NCBI GenBank assembly: GCA_934539295.1
Contig: CAKTCN010000016.1
Location: 11,753 to 75,752, forward strand
Length of the DNA stretch: 64,000 nt
Reading direction: 5' to 3'
From: an uncultured Allosphingosinicella sp.
GTDB taxonomy: Bacteria; Pseudomonadota; Alphaproteobacteria; Sphingomonadales; Sphingomonadaceae
This document shows, one piece after another, positions 42,931 through 51,865 of the stretch (within the stretch, counting starts at the first letter, position 1; each line of letters opens with the position of its first letter). The translations under genes and the position numbers were made by a program. The notes under the pieces are model-generated. The model saw only the letters and a program-made list of their open reading frames with translations. It had not been told where the DNA came from and searched no databases.

Positions 42931-43739
42931 AACGCTTGATAGGGGTCGCCATGCTGCGCCAGCAGCCGTTCGGCCAGCGCAACGTCGGCCGGCGTGTCGA
43001 TGCCCGAATTGGACACGGGCGGCGCCGGCACGTCCACGGCCAGGATCGGGATGCCCAATTCCAGGAAACGCAGCTGCTCCAGCCCTTCCAGCTCCTCGTA
43101 GAAGGACGGCGGCGCGGCGGCGAAGTGGCGCAGCGCTTCGACGCGATAAGCGTAGAGGCCGAGGTGCTGAAGCACCGGCGACATCTCGCCTGCTTCCCGC
43201 AGCCGCGCTTCCTTGCGTAGCGCCGGCAGGATGTTCTTGGAGAACCACAGCGCGCGGCCATCGGGCGCACGCACGCAGGTGGTGCCGCTGAACGCTTCCT
43301 CCTTCTTGTGCTCGCGAAGGGCATCGAGCGCAGCCCAGGTCAGGCGCCGCACCGGCGTCGTCACGCCTGCATCGGCCGCCGCCGCGGCCTTGAGCAGGAT
43401 GGTGATCGTCTCGACCGAGGTAAAGGGTGCATCGCCCTGCAGGTTGAGCACGATGTCGGGCGTGATGCCGAGCGCGTCGATCACCGCCAGCGCGCGGTCG
43501 GTGCCCGATGCGATGTCGGTGGAGGTCATCACGGCCTTGTGGCCGAGCGCCTCGGCATGGACGACGATACGCTCGTCATCGGTCGCGACGACGAAGTCGG
43601 TGTCGCCCACCTGCGCTGCGGCTCGCGCCGCGACGTTGGTGACGCGGTCCAGCATGGTGCGGCCCGCAATCTCGATCAGCGGCTTGCCGGGAAAGCGCGT
43701 GGACCCGTAGCGTGCCGGTATGACGATCAGGTTCGCCAT
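42927..43739 (-). CDS. kdsB: CMP-Kdo synthetase (3-deoxy-manno-octulosonate cytidylyltransferase)
   Basis: The protein has 270 residues from ATG 43739. The nucleotide-binding start NLIVIPARYGSTRFPGKPL is diagnostic; DFVVATDDERI, VLNLQGDAPF, YAYRVEALRHFAA and NSGIDTPADVALAE follow. It charges Kdo with CMP for lipopolysaccharide inner core or capsule linkers. It lies 5 bases behind kdsD and overlaps the phosphatase gene. Confidence 0.95.
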   Translation of the reverse strand: MANLIVIPARYGSTRFPGKPLIEIAGRTMLDRVTNVAARAAAQVGDTDFVVATDDERIVVHAEALGHKAVMTSTDIASGTDRALAVIDALGITPDIVLNLQGDAPFTSVETITILLKAAAAADAGVTTPVRRLTWAALDALREHKKEEAFSGTTCVRAPDGRALWFSKNILPALRKEARLREAGEMSPVLQHLGLYAYRVEALRHFAAAPPSFYEELEGLEQLRFLELGIPILAVDVPAPPVSNSGIDTPADVALAERLLAQHGDPYQAL

Positions 43740-43744
43740 GGTGC

Positions 43745-44737
43745 TCACGCCACGCCGGCGCGCAGGATATCGTGCAGGTGGATGGCGCCGATCACCCGGC
43801 CCTGATCGCACACGAACAGCGTGGTGATTCCGCGATCGTTCATGATCTTCAACGCCTCGGATGCCAGCAGGTCCTTGGCAACGGTCAGCGGATCGGTGTT
43901 CATGTGTCCCTCGACCAGATCATCAAGGCTGGCGGTGACGATGGCACGACGAAGGTCGCCGTCGGTGAACACGCCCAGCAGCTGCCCGTCCACGTCCACC
44001 ACCGCAGTGGACCCATAGCGCTTGGAGCTCATCTCCAGCGTCGCCTCCGACAGGGTGGCGGTGCGCGGCACGTGCGGCAGGTCCGCCTCCTTGCCCATCA
44101 GGTCGGCGACCAGCATCAGCTGCGCACCAAGCTTGCCACCCGGATGAAAGACGCGGAAATCGGCCGCGGAAAAGCCCCGCACTTCCAGCAGCGCGATCGC
44201 CAATGCGTCGCCCAGCGCAAGCTGCGCGGTGGTCGACGTCGTGGGCGCCAGGTGGTGGGGACATGCCTCGCGCACCTTGGGCAGCGTCAGGCAGATGTCG
44301 GCGGCGCGGCCCAGGGCGCTGTCCTCGCCCGACGTGATGGCGATCAGCTTCACTCCGAAGCGGCCGCAATAGGTGACCACATCGCCCAGCTCCTTGGTCT
44401 CCCCGGACCAGGACAGCGCCAGCACCGTATCGTTGGCCGTGATCATGCCGAGATCGCCATGGCTCGCCTCGGCCGGGTGCAGGTACATGGCCGGCGTGCC
44501 GGTGGACGCCATGGTCGCGGCGATCTTCCGGCCGATCAGCCCGCTCTTCCCCATGCCGGTGACGAGCACGCGGCCGGGCGTGTCGTGGATGGTGGCTACG
44601 GCCGCGCGCACCCGCTCGGCGAGTTCGCCGGTCGCGATTGCCTTGCGCACATCGATAAGGCCAGTGATTTCAAGGTCGATGGTGGACAGAACCGCGCCGA
44701 ACGCCAGATCGTCCCCAAGCTCCACAACGTCCGACAT
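43745..44737 (-). CDS. kdsD: D-arabinose 5-phosphate isomerase (KdsD/KpsF type)
   Basis: The protein has 330 residues from ATG 44737 (E. coli KdsD is 328). An SIS domain (about 35-180: VLVTGMGKSGLIGRKIAAT, LHPAEASHGDLGMI, LALSWSGETKEL) is followed by two CBS domains (about 205-330). It interconverts ribulose-5-phosphate and arabinose-5-phosphate, the entry to Kdo synthesis. It is the first gene of kdsD-kdsB-phosphatase and divergent from the polysaccharide island. Confidence 0.95.
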   Translation of the reverse strand: MSDVVELGDDLAFGAVLSTIDLEITGLIDVRKAIATGELAERVRAAVATIHDTPGRVLVTGMGKSGLIGRKIAATMASTGTPAMYLHPAEASHGDLGMITANDTVLALSWSGETKELGDVVTYCGRFGVKLIAITSGEDSALGRAADICLTLPKVREACPHHLAPTTSTTAQLALGDALAIALLEVRGFSAADFRVFHPGGKLGAQLMLVADLMGKEADLPHVPRTATLSEATLEMSSKRYGSTAVVDVDGQLLGVFTDGDLRRAIVTASLDDLVEGHMNTDPLTVAKDLLASEALKIMNDRGITTLFVCDQGRVIGAIHLHDILRAGVA

Positions 44738-44893
44738 GTTCGCGATTCTCCCCCCGGATGCGCTCCATGCCGCAAAGCAGCATTGTTGGCGCGCCGTCAA
44801 TTCGTAAGTGGCGAAACGGCGCCTCCTTCCGTTCGCTTTTCAGGCGCTTAGCGGCTTGCTACGTCACGAGCGGGGAAATCGGGGGGACAGCAA

Positions 44894-45643
44894 ATGGTAC
44901 GCATTTCACCGCGGCTGCCGACGCGGGCCTATGAAGATATCGTGCGCGACCACGGCGGTGACGCTGCTGCCGAGCATCTCTACGTCCGCCGCAGGGCCGA
45001 TACCTGTCACCGCCGCCTGATCGTGATCATCTCGACCCATAATGAAGGGCGGCGCTTTGCGGGGCTGGTCGACGCATACAGCCTGCTCGACGCCGACCTG
45101 CTGTTCATTCGGGACGAGGCCAACAGCTATTATCTGCGCGCCGACCGGGGAGCCGCGTTCGACGCGCTGGTGCGCACGATCGCCGAACCATACGCGCCGG
45201 ACCAGATCCTGTTCTTCGGCTCGTCCATGGCCGGCTATGCGGCGCTTCGATATGCTTTGATGCTGGATGCCAACGCGGTGTTGAGCAATCCGCAGGTCAG
45301 CGTCACCGCCTCGGCTCCGCTCGGCTGGACGGAGCTTCGCCGCAATATCGAGCGCATTGCCGAGCCGCACGACCTGGGCGACGGCGAATTCGCCGACCGC
45401 GCCTGCGCCATCACCCTGCTGCACAGCCGGCACCCGATGGACGTCGAAAATACCCGCCTGTTCTTCGACCTTTACCGCCGGCACCCCGGCCTGGCGCTGC
45501 TCACCGTCCATGCCGACGAGACGGATCACAAATATCTGATCCCCGATTTCCAATCCTTCCTACTGTTCGTCCGGCGTACCTACGAATTGCGAAGGTTGCG
45601 CACGAAAGTGGTCCGGTGGGGACGCGTGCCGAAGAACAAATAG
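44894..45643 (+). CDS. Alpha/beta-hydrolase-like protein at the island start
   Basis: The protein has 249 residues from ATG 44894 with GGGGGGAC upstream. No signal peptide is visible. The nucleophile-elbow-like QILFFGSSMAGYAALRYAL places Ser111 in GSSMAG; ISTHNEGRRF (about 47-56) and TVHADETDHKYLIPDF near the C-terminus supply a His at the expected place. This looks like a distant alpha/beta hydrolase. Similar short proteins occur in sphingomonad polysaccharide loci, and an acyl- or glycan-modifying role is plausible. No exact family is recognised. Confidence 0.65.
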   Translation: MVRISPRLPTRAYEDIVRDHGGDAAAEHLYVRRRADTCHRRLIVIISTHNEGRRFAGLVDAYSLLDADLLFIRDEANSYYLRADRGAAFDALVRTIAEPYAPDQILFFGSSMAGYAALRYALMLDANAVLSNPQVSVTASAPLGWTELRRNIERIAEPHDLGDGEFADRACAITLLHSRHPMDVENTRLFFDLYRRHPGLALLTVHADETDHKYLIPDFQSFLLFVRRTYELRRLRTKVVRWGRVPKNK

Positions 45644-45897
45644 ACTGACGGGCTAAGCATTTAGGCTCGTAATCGCTGCGTGAATGTGTAATGGGCCAAG
45701 CCGCCTGTGGGGGGAGCGTTACATGATTCAGCACATGCTGGATGACTTGGTTGACCGGAAGGGCGGCAGGCTCTCCGGCAGCATGTCGGCATTGCTGCAC
45801 CGCGGCGGCCGGAGCACCGACTGGCCCGGCATCATCTTACTGATGGTTACGAGATTCGCTCCTTCGGGGGCGGCATCGTTTTTGGGGGAGGGGATTT

Positions 45898-46593
45898 GTG
45901 ACTAGGTTTGAAGAGGTTCATGCGATCATCCCGGTCAAGCATAGCTCCGACCGCGTGAAGCAGAAGAATTTCCGCGACTTCCACGAAGGACGGTCGCTGC
46001 TCGAGATCAAGATCGACCAGCTTCGCGCCTCGGGTCTTTGCACCCAGATACACATCTCCAGCAATTCGCCGGAGGCCGAGCGCCGGGCGCACGAACTTGG
46101 CGTCAACTATGTCCCGCGCGATGAGGCCCTGTGCAACAATGTCGTTCCCTGGAGCGACGTGGTCGTCGGCGTGCTGGAGGGCATGCCCTTCTCGCCCGAG
46201 GCCGGCGTCCTGTGGTGCCATGTCACCAGCCCGTTGTTCAGCAACTTCCGGGGCATGATGGATGTCCTGGAGGAGCAGCCGGAATTTGACTCGGTTGCGA
46301 CCGTCACGCCCTACAAGCACTTCTTCCTGAGCCCGGACCACATGCCGCTCAACTTCCGGCCCGGTCCGTGGCATCGCTACACGCAGAATATTAGGCCGCT
46401 TTACCTTCTCAACTTCGCCGCCTTCCTTGGCCAGAAGAAGACCATGCTCAAGAATCGCTATGTGTTTGGCGACAATCCGCATTTCTTCAATGTCAGCCAC
46501 CTGGAGGGCCAGGACATCGACACGATCGAGGAGTTCGAGATCGCGGCCAGCCTCTACAAGCATCAGCTGCTGACGGCCGCACCCGCTATTTGA
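45898..46593 (+). CDS. Acylneuraminate cytidylyltransferase-like protein
   Basis: The protein has 231 residues from GTG 45898, preceded by GGGGGAGGGG. The N-terminal cytidylyltransferase signature is AIIPVKHSSDRVKQKNFRDF; then IHISSNSPEAERRA, WCHVTSPLF (the usual LQPTSP replaced) and a C-terminal NVSHLEGQDIDTIEEFEIA, matching NeuA-type D.D.E endings. It would activate a nonulosonic or similar acidic sugar with CTP. No sialic-acid synthase (NeuB-like) is in the window, so the sugar is unclear. Confidence 0.85.
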   Translation: MTRFEEVHAIIPVKHSSDRVKQKNFRDFHEGRSLLEIKIDQLRASGLCTQIHISSNSPEAERRAHELGVNYVPRDEALCNNVVPWSDVVVGVLEGMPFSPEAGVLWCHVTSPLFSNFRGMMDVLEEQPEFDSVATVTPYKHFFLSPDHMPLNFRPGPWHRYTQNIRPLYLLNFAAFLGQKKTMLKNRYVFGDNPHFFNVSHLEGQDIDTIEEFEIAASLYKHQLLTAAPAI

Positions 46594-46610
46594 ACGGGGA
46601 TAGTCAGCCA

Positions 46611-48050
46611 GTGTCCAAGCCAGGGTCTGACGCAGAGGTGGCGGCGCTGGAGGCCGTGTCGGCGCGTCTCGGCATCGATCGCCGCCACCTTCGCCCTCCA
46701 AAGGGCGCCGAGCGCAAGCATTTCGGCGTCCCGTCGGTGGTGGCACAATGCCGGCACTTCAATCCGTTTCGCGACGAGGCGCTGCCGGAGGGGTTCGATC
46801 CGGATACCACACGCCGCGCTCTCAAGCTGTATGCGCAGCCGCAATGGCAGGAGGCCCGTGACAAGGGACGCGACGCGTTCTTCGACGGCGGACGGGCGCG
46901 TTATTATTCGCCGCTGGATGGCGCGAAGCTCCTGTCGCTAGGCAGCATTTTCGGGCGGCGGTTCGATTATCACCTGCTGGATGGGCCGCATCTGCGCATC
47001 CTGCTGACCCTCGGCGCGTCCGCTTATGGCATCTATTATCCCGACCGCAACGTCATGCTCCACCTCACCGCCTATGAGGAGAAGCGGGGGGGCATCATGC
47101 TTCCACTCGTCTCGCTGTTGCTCGGCAACTGGCGGCAGCTGGGTGACTGGATCGCGGCGGCTGACCGCGGCCTGCTGAAGCGCAGCTTCGTCATTGCCGA
47201 CAACCGCCCCGCGCATTTCCTCACCCAAACCTTGGGCTTCGTGGACAGCTGCTGGCCGACGGTCGAGCGCTTCCAGGCCGACGGCAATGTGGTGGCGGTG
47301 GCGCGCGATTGGTGTTTCGTCGATCCGGTCAAGGTCTTCCCCGAATTGCGCAAGGGTGCGCTGCTGAGTGCCCGGGCCGACCAGTTGCCCCAGCTTTGCC
47401 TCGACCTGCGCATGTCGATGCAGCGCGTGGCGCGGGTAAACGCCTTCAAGTCGGTGAACTGGGTCAAGCGGGTGGCGCCGGACACACGCGGGGAGGAAGG
47501 CGTCCGGCCTTTCGCCGTCTGGATCGCGATCGATGCGGAGAAGGAGCGCTTTCTCAACCAGGTTCCGGCGATCGCCGCCTTGATCGACATGCTGGCCGGC
47601 GAGGGACGTCCGCTCAAGATCATCTGGGACGGCTGGACCGCCATCGAAGGCCAGTGGAGCGAGAAGGACCAGCGCATCGTCGATCGGATCGACGCGATCA
47701 CGGCGCAGATCGCCGCGCAGGCCGGCAGCCCGTTCGAGCAGGACCGCATCTACGGTCGCACCTTCGAATATAAGCTCGGCCGGACCGCCCAATGCGACCT
47801 GGCCCTCGCCACCCACGGCACCGCGTCCATTATGCCCAGCATCATCCGCAACGTGCCGACGGTGACCTACCACGTTCCCAAGGTCATGGCGCTCACCGGC
47901 TATGCGGAGGAGGGCAATTGGTTCCCGGTCGCACAGGACGGCATCTCCCTGGGTCCAATCGTCGCCAAGATCGACCACGAACAGGCGTTTACGGTCGCAC
48001 AGGACAGGTTGATTGACGCGGCAGAGCGGGCGCTAGCGGTGAAGCGCTGA
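46611..48050 (+). CDS. Unrecognised island protein A (family shared with 48110-49486)
   Basis: The protein has 479 residues from GTG 46611, which has GGGGAT upstream; a TTG at 46590 overlapping the previous stop is an alternative. Soluble, no signal peptide. The C-terminal half (about 300-470) holds FAVWIAIDAEKERFLNQ, LKIIWDGWT, FEYKLGRTAQCDLALATHGT and RNVPTVTYHV. That half aligns by eye with the opposite-strand gene at 48110-49486. A GT-B or polysaccharide-pyruvyl/capsule-type fold is possible (HGTAS at the position of a donor-binding loop). Function unknown. Confidence 0.7.
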   Translation: MSKPGSDAEVAALEAVSARLGIDRRHLRPPKGAERKHFGVPSVVAQCRHFNPFRDEALPEGFDPDTTRRALKLYAQPQWQEARDKGRDAFFDGGRARYYSPLDGAKLLSLGSIFGRRFDYHLLDGPHLRILLTLGASAYGIYYPDRNVMLHLTAYEEKRGGIMLPLVSLLLGNWRQLGDWIAAADRGLLKRSFVIADNRPAHFLTQTLGFVDSCWPTVERFQADGNVVAVARDWCFVDPVKVFPELRKGALLSARADQLPQLCLDLRMSMQRVARVNAFKSVNWVKRVAPDTRGEEGVRPFAVWIAIDAEKERFLNQVPAIAALIDMLAGEGRPLKIIWDGWTAIEGQWSEKDQRIVDRIDAITAQIAAQAGSPFEQDRIYGRTFEYKLGRTAQCDLALATHGTASIMPSIIRNVPTVTYHVPKVMALTGYAEEGNWFPVAQDGISLGPIVAKIDHEQAFTVAQDRLIDAAERALAVKR

Positions 48051-48109
48051 ACGGCCGCCAGCCGCCCATCTTTGCTCTGATAGATCAGGCGAGAAAATGA
48101 ATGACCGGG

Positions 48110-49486
48110 TTAGGTGAAGGCGTCAATCATCAACCCTTGACGTGCCAGGACCTGCGCACAGGCGGCCATGAATACATCTGGCCTTATGCTATAACTGTCG
48201 CACTGAGCACCGCCCTTTGAGGATGCATGGTTCACTAGACCTAATTGCGCGCTTACCACCTGAACATGGGAAGGATCGATGATAATCGTCTCCTTCGTTA
48301 CTTTCAGGATCGAGCTGGTATAGACTGTCTCAATCATGTCCTTGACACCGTAGCTCACGCCGGGAACGTCCATTAGCATTGGCAGCATAGCTGCACTGAT
48401 GACCGGTGCTATAAAGAAGTCGACGCTCTTTAGAACCACTGCCTTTTCTTCGACTGTGTAGCCAAATAGGTGAGTCACACGTATATCAGGAACCGCACGC
48501 ACAAGGCGTTGGATGAGTTCCTCCTCCCTTTCTTTCACAGAAGCATAACGAACGGCGGTTTTTCCCCTATTCATAGGAGCGTCAGTCATCCCGTTCACAC
48601 AAACTTCAATATTCGGACGCTGGCTCTTCAGGGCCTTCAACAACTGAATAATTGCCTGCTCTTGTTCTACCCAGCCTCGCTTTTCCGCCTCATACGAGAT
48701 GAATACGCGAAATACATCGTCTACCTTGGATCGGCCGTCATCGATGTTTGAAGACATACGATGCAGCATCCTTCCGATTTCTGCATAGGTCGTCACGTCG
48801 AATTTGATTGGACATTCCACCCAAGAGGTGACCGGAGAAAGCCGTTCTTCATCCTGTTCAGCTCGCCCCATTCGCGGAAGACTCGCCTCTTGAGGAACGC
48901 CACATGATCTGACTACGTCAATCATGCTACTTTGAGTGTACCAAGCGTCAGGGTGCCAAGACTGCTCTGATAGTTTAAGTCCCGCGATTTGACAAAGAGA
49001 GTCATGTACGCGCACGTCACGTGCCGCGAATACAACCCGATTGCCCACGTTCGCGAACGCCTCATTACTCCAGTTGTTTGCGTCAAAGTATTCTAGAATT
49101 CTCGGAACTTGTGTTATGATGATATCTTCTAGTTTTGAGTCTAGTTGATTATAAATGAACTGCGTTTCTCTTCCATTGAAGAGGCTCACGTATCCCGAGC
49201 GGGGGCTTGCTGCGACGTGAAGGACCCATCGAGACTCACGCGTCTGAAAGGCGACCACGGCAACGGGTATCCAGAACGTTGGATCGGATCGGGTGCATCG
49301 AGCCGAACAAATTTGATCAAGATTGATCTCGGCTAACAGGGACGAAGAGCCGTTTGACATCAAACTGTTGTCGGCTAATCCACTGCGTAATAGCCGAATG
49401 AAGTTTTGGAGGGGTTTAACGAAACTTGGAGCCGTTCTGTCGGATGCATCTTGCAAGAAGCTCTTTACCTTCGTCGAGAATCGCAT
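48110..49486 (-). CDS. Unrecognised island protein B, low GC
   Basis: The protein has 458 residues from ATG 49486 (GAGG upstream; a GTG one codon earlier is possible). Its base composition is far lower than its neighbours: 20 of 60 bases at 49081-49140 and 30 of 60 at 48301-48360 are G or C. The C-terminal half (FRVFISYEAEKRGWVEQEQ, IEVCVNGMT, GYTVEEKAVVLKSVDFFIAP, DVPGVSYGV) parallels island protein A. It is 16 bases downstream of the DUF1796 gene. This suggests recent transfer; the function is unknown. Confidence 0.7.
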   Translation of the reverse strand: MRFSTKVKSFLQDASDRTAPSFVKPLQNFIRLLRSGLADNSLMSNGSSSLLAEINLDQICSARCTRSDPTFWIPVAVVAFQTRESRWVLHVAASPRSGYVSLFNGRETQFIYNQLDSKLEDIIITQVPRILEYFDANNWSNEAFANVGNRVVFAARDVRVHDSLCQIAGLKLSEQSWHPDAWYTQSSMIDVVRSCGVPQEASLPRMGRAEQDEERLSPVTSWVECPIKFDVTTYAEIGRMLHRMSSNIDDGRSKVDDVFRVFISYEAEKRGWVEQEQAIIQLLKALKSQRPNIEVCVNGMTDAPMNRGKTAVRYASVKEREEELIQRLVRAVPDIRVTHLFGYTVEEKAVVLKSVDFFIAPVISAAMLPMLMDVPGVSYGVKDMIETVYTSSILKVTKETIIIDPSHVQVVSAQLGLVNHASSKGGAQCDSYSIRPDVFMAACAQVLARQGLMIDAFT

Positions 49487-49502
49487 CACTTACCTCAACC
49501 TA

Positions 49503-50174
49503 TCAACAATCACTCGCTTTACTCGGCGTCGCAGCTGGCCAAGGCTGCGTTACATGATACCCAGTAGAGGCAAGCGCCCGACTCCAGGCCTCTCCATCAC
49601 CCCGCCAGCCGAGGCCCGGTCGCTCGTCGACAACGATATTATCGTAACCTTCGGGAACGCGCGAAGGGTCAAAGTTGATGAGGAGAAGGCGGTAGGGCGT
49701 CGTGCCGATGAAAGCCCTGATCGCATCGTCGAGTGCAAGGATGTCCTCGGCTTTATCCGACTTTCGCCCCTCACGCACGAACAGGACTGGCCCAACTTTG
49801 TCTCTCAACCCCTTCAGCCGCCGTGCGGTATGTTCGAAGCGCTTAAGCGGCTTGTCGAGGTGATCCGCCCAGTCCTCCCTGACAAATTCGCTGCCCGCCT
49901 CGTGTGGGAAGCAGTGCACGTGCCAGAGACCGTAGGCATTGTTGAGCACATGAATGATCTTGCCGTCGCGGCGCACCGGCTCCATCTGTGCAGGATCGTA
50001 GATCGACCCCGCATCGACACCTTCGCGTAGCGATCGAATCACCCCTTTTATGGGTAGGATGTACCAGTCGTAGGGGAAGCTTTCCTTGATCCCGAAGTAC
50101 TGGTGCAGATTGTGCGTCGTGCGGCAGCGGCGGCCGAGCGGCACGACATGGGCGAAGTCCACGGCATTCTCCAA
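49503..50174 (-). CDS. DUF1796 papain-like cysteine peptidase family protein
   Basis: The protein has 223 residues; a TTG at 50174 or GTG at 50162 starts it. VVPLGRRCRTTHNLHQYFG and ESFPYDWYILPIKGVIRSL give the DUF1796 pattern (Cys18, and a SxPYDW segment), with HCFPHEAGSEF supplying a His. The family is annotated as putative papain-like cysteine peptidase, without biochemical proof; members appear in capsule and glycosyltransferase clusters. It is upstream of, and probably co-transcribed with, the low-GC gene. Confidence 0.75.
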   Translation of the reverse strand: MENAVDFAHVVPLGRRCRTTHNLHQYFGIKESFPYDWYILPIKGVIRSLREGVDAGSIYDPAQMEPVRRDGKIIHVLNNAYGLWHVHCFPHEAGSEFVREDWADHLDKPLKRFEHTARRLKGLRDKVGPVLFVREGRKSDKAEDILALDDAIRAFIGTTPYRLLLINFDPSRVPEGYDNIVVDERPGLGWRGDGEAWSRALASTGYHVTQPWPAATPSKASDC

Positions 50175-50460
50175 TGGTCAAGCATTGTCGCAATAATCAA
50201 AAAGCCTGCACCTGCAACTGCTAGGGGGCACCACTGCTGTCGAACAGGGTCGTACGTCACACCGCGCGCTCGTTGCCGCTGGACTCATCCTGCTCGTTGA
50301 GTCGACGGAACCATCAGGCTCGGCACAAGCTTTAGCTGCGATGAGTAAAACCGCGCGCTGCGGCGTGCTGGAGGTCACGCGACAACCTTAGACCTGCTTC
50401 GGGTACCGTTCGCAGCCTCGCTCCGCCGCAAAATGAAGTGTCAGGACTGGTGACGTCGGT

Positions 50461-51696
50461 TCATCTAATGACACGATTGTCCTCGATGATCGCCTTCGTA
50501 CCCGGCACGAGTACAATGCCGGCTTGCTGAGGAGCCCTCTCGCCGATCCGGCAACTGTTGCCGATTACGCGCAGTCCGTGCACGGGGGCACCAAATTGAC
50601 TAATGCGCTTCTCTGATCCGGCAATGATGCAGGCCTTGTGCGGGTGTTCGATCAGGTTGTCTTCTATAACGTTGCCGTCGTCTTCCGCGACGATCCCGAA
50701 GCCGGTTCGACGAATCCTGTTTCCAACCACGCGATTGTCCTTGGCATCATCGTTAAAGATGCCGCGTTGGGGATCAGGCTTTCGTCCGCAATCGGCTCGG
50801 TCGGCACTGCGGTATTGGCGTGAAGCGATCCATACCCCGTTCAGGCCACCTTCGATGTCATTATCGGCGATCACATTATCGCTGGCCCCTTTGCGCCGTT
50901 CGACCTGACACGGATCCTCGGGTTTTTCCCAGCAGTTGCGATAAAGGAACACCGCGCCAGCATAATTGTCGCGGAACACGTTGCGCTCGATCCGGTTCGC
51001 CTGTGCAGAGTCGATTGCTATGGCTTCGCGGCGTCCTTTGCCCATCGGAGCCACTTTCTCGCCATAGCCGTTCCGCTCGAAATGGCTGGTGCGGATCACG
51101 TTCTCGCGCGCGTCGTGGGTGATGTAGACGCCGACGGCGGCGTTGCGCTCGAACCGGCTATTCTCGACCGTCACATGGTGGACGTAATCGTCGATGTAGA
51201 GCCCGCTATTGCCGGATTCGACGACGGTGACATTGTCCAGCCGGATCTGCTGGGGGTGGACGGCATAGCGCTGCTCTTCGCTGAGCGCGAGCTTGTCGGC
51301 GTCGCAGCCATCGACCGAGATGTAGATGCCGTGGCGCCGCGCGCGCTTCACCGTGCAGTTCTTGAGGACCACGTTGCGCACGACTTCGCCCAGCTTAGGC
51401 GGCCCGATGACAATGCCATAGCGGGTGGAGTAATTGGGATCGATGGTCGCTCCGGCACAATCGAGCACCACGTCCGACTTCACGATCCGGATGGATGTGT
51501 AGGCGCAGTTCGGATCGAGCGTCATCGACTTCTCGACGATCAGCTCGCCCGAACAGGCAATGGAGGGGGCAGATCGTGCTGATTGTGCCATGGCTGCGGA
51601 TCCAACGGCCGCATTCTGGGCGGGTTCCGCACTGCATGCGACAGTGAGGAACATCGCCGCGGCGCCGATGACCCGCTCCAGCTTTCCCGCACCCAT
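50461..51696 (-). CDS. Right-handed beta-helix lipoprotein
   Basis: The protein has 411 residues. A lipoprotein signal ends LTVACS (Cys21). Residues ~75-411 are repeating parallel beta-helix rungs with NNxI/VxxNxI-type turns (for example NRIERNVFRDNYAGAVFLY, NVIADNDIEGGLNGVWIA, NRVVGNRIRRTGFGIVAEDD). This is the Pfam beta_helix/NosD-like architecture of polysaccharide-acting or -binding proteins. It is probably outer-membrane-anchored and acts on surface glycan at the edge of the island. Confidence 0.85.
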   Translation of the reverse strand: MGAGKLERVIGAAAMFLTVACSAEPAQNAAVGSAAMAQSARSAPSIACSGELIVEKSMTLDPNCAYTSIRIVKSDVVLDCAGATIDPNYSTRYGIVIGPPKLGEVVRNVVLKNCTVKRARRHGIYISVDGCDADKLALSEEQRYAVHPQQIRLDNVTVVESGNSGLYIDDYVHHVTVENSRFERNAAVGVYITHDARENVIRTSHFERNGYGEKVAPMGKGRREAIAIDSAQANRIERNVFRDNYAGAVFLYRNCWEKPEDPCQVERRKGASDNVIADNDIEGGLNGVWIASRQYRSADRADCGRKPDPQRGIFNDDAKDNRVVGNRIRRTGFGIVAEDDGNVIEDNLIEHPHKACIIAGSEKRISQFGAPVHGLRVIGNSCRIGERAPQQAGIVLVPGTKAIIEDNRVIR

Positions 51697-51865
51697 CTTG
51701 TCAGCCCCCCGAAGCTCGAATTGGCAAACGCCCGTTCCCTGATCCTACCCAGCCCTGCGCGGAACGATCAATAAGGACTGCTACACGAGGGTCAGGCTGT
51801 TGGCATGAGCCGATGCGCTCCGACCCGCCTCGCGATCAGCGACTTCAGGAGCTTCCTGGGTGGCT

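Noticed and set aside
45723..45905. 60-residue frame (MIQHMLDDLVDRKGG...) before the cytidylyltransferase gene
   Set aside because: It has a GGGGGAG site, but the sequence has no family features and its last codons overlap the ribosome site and start of the next gene; too weak to list as a gene.
50175..50460. Possible gene or RNA in the 286-base gap
   Set aside because: Short frames only, no ribosome site, no hairpin or tRNA-like structure recognised.
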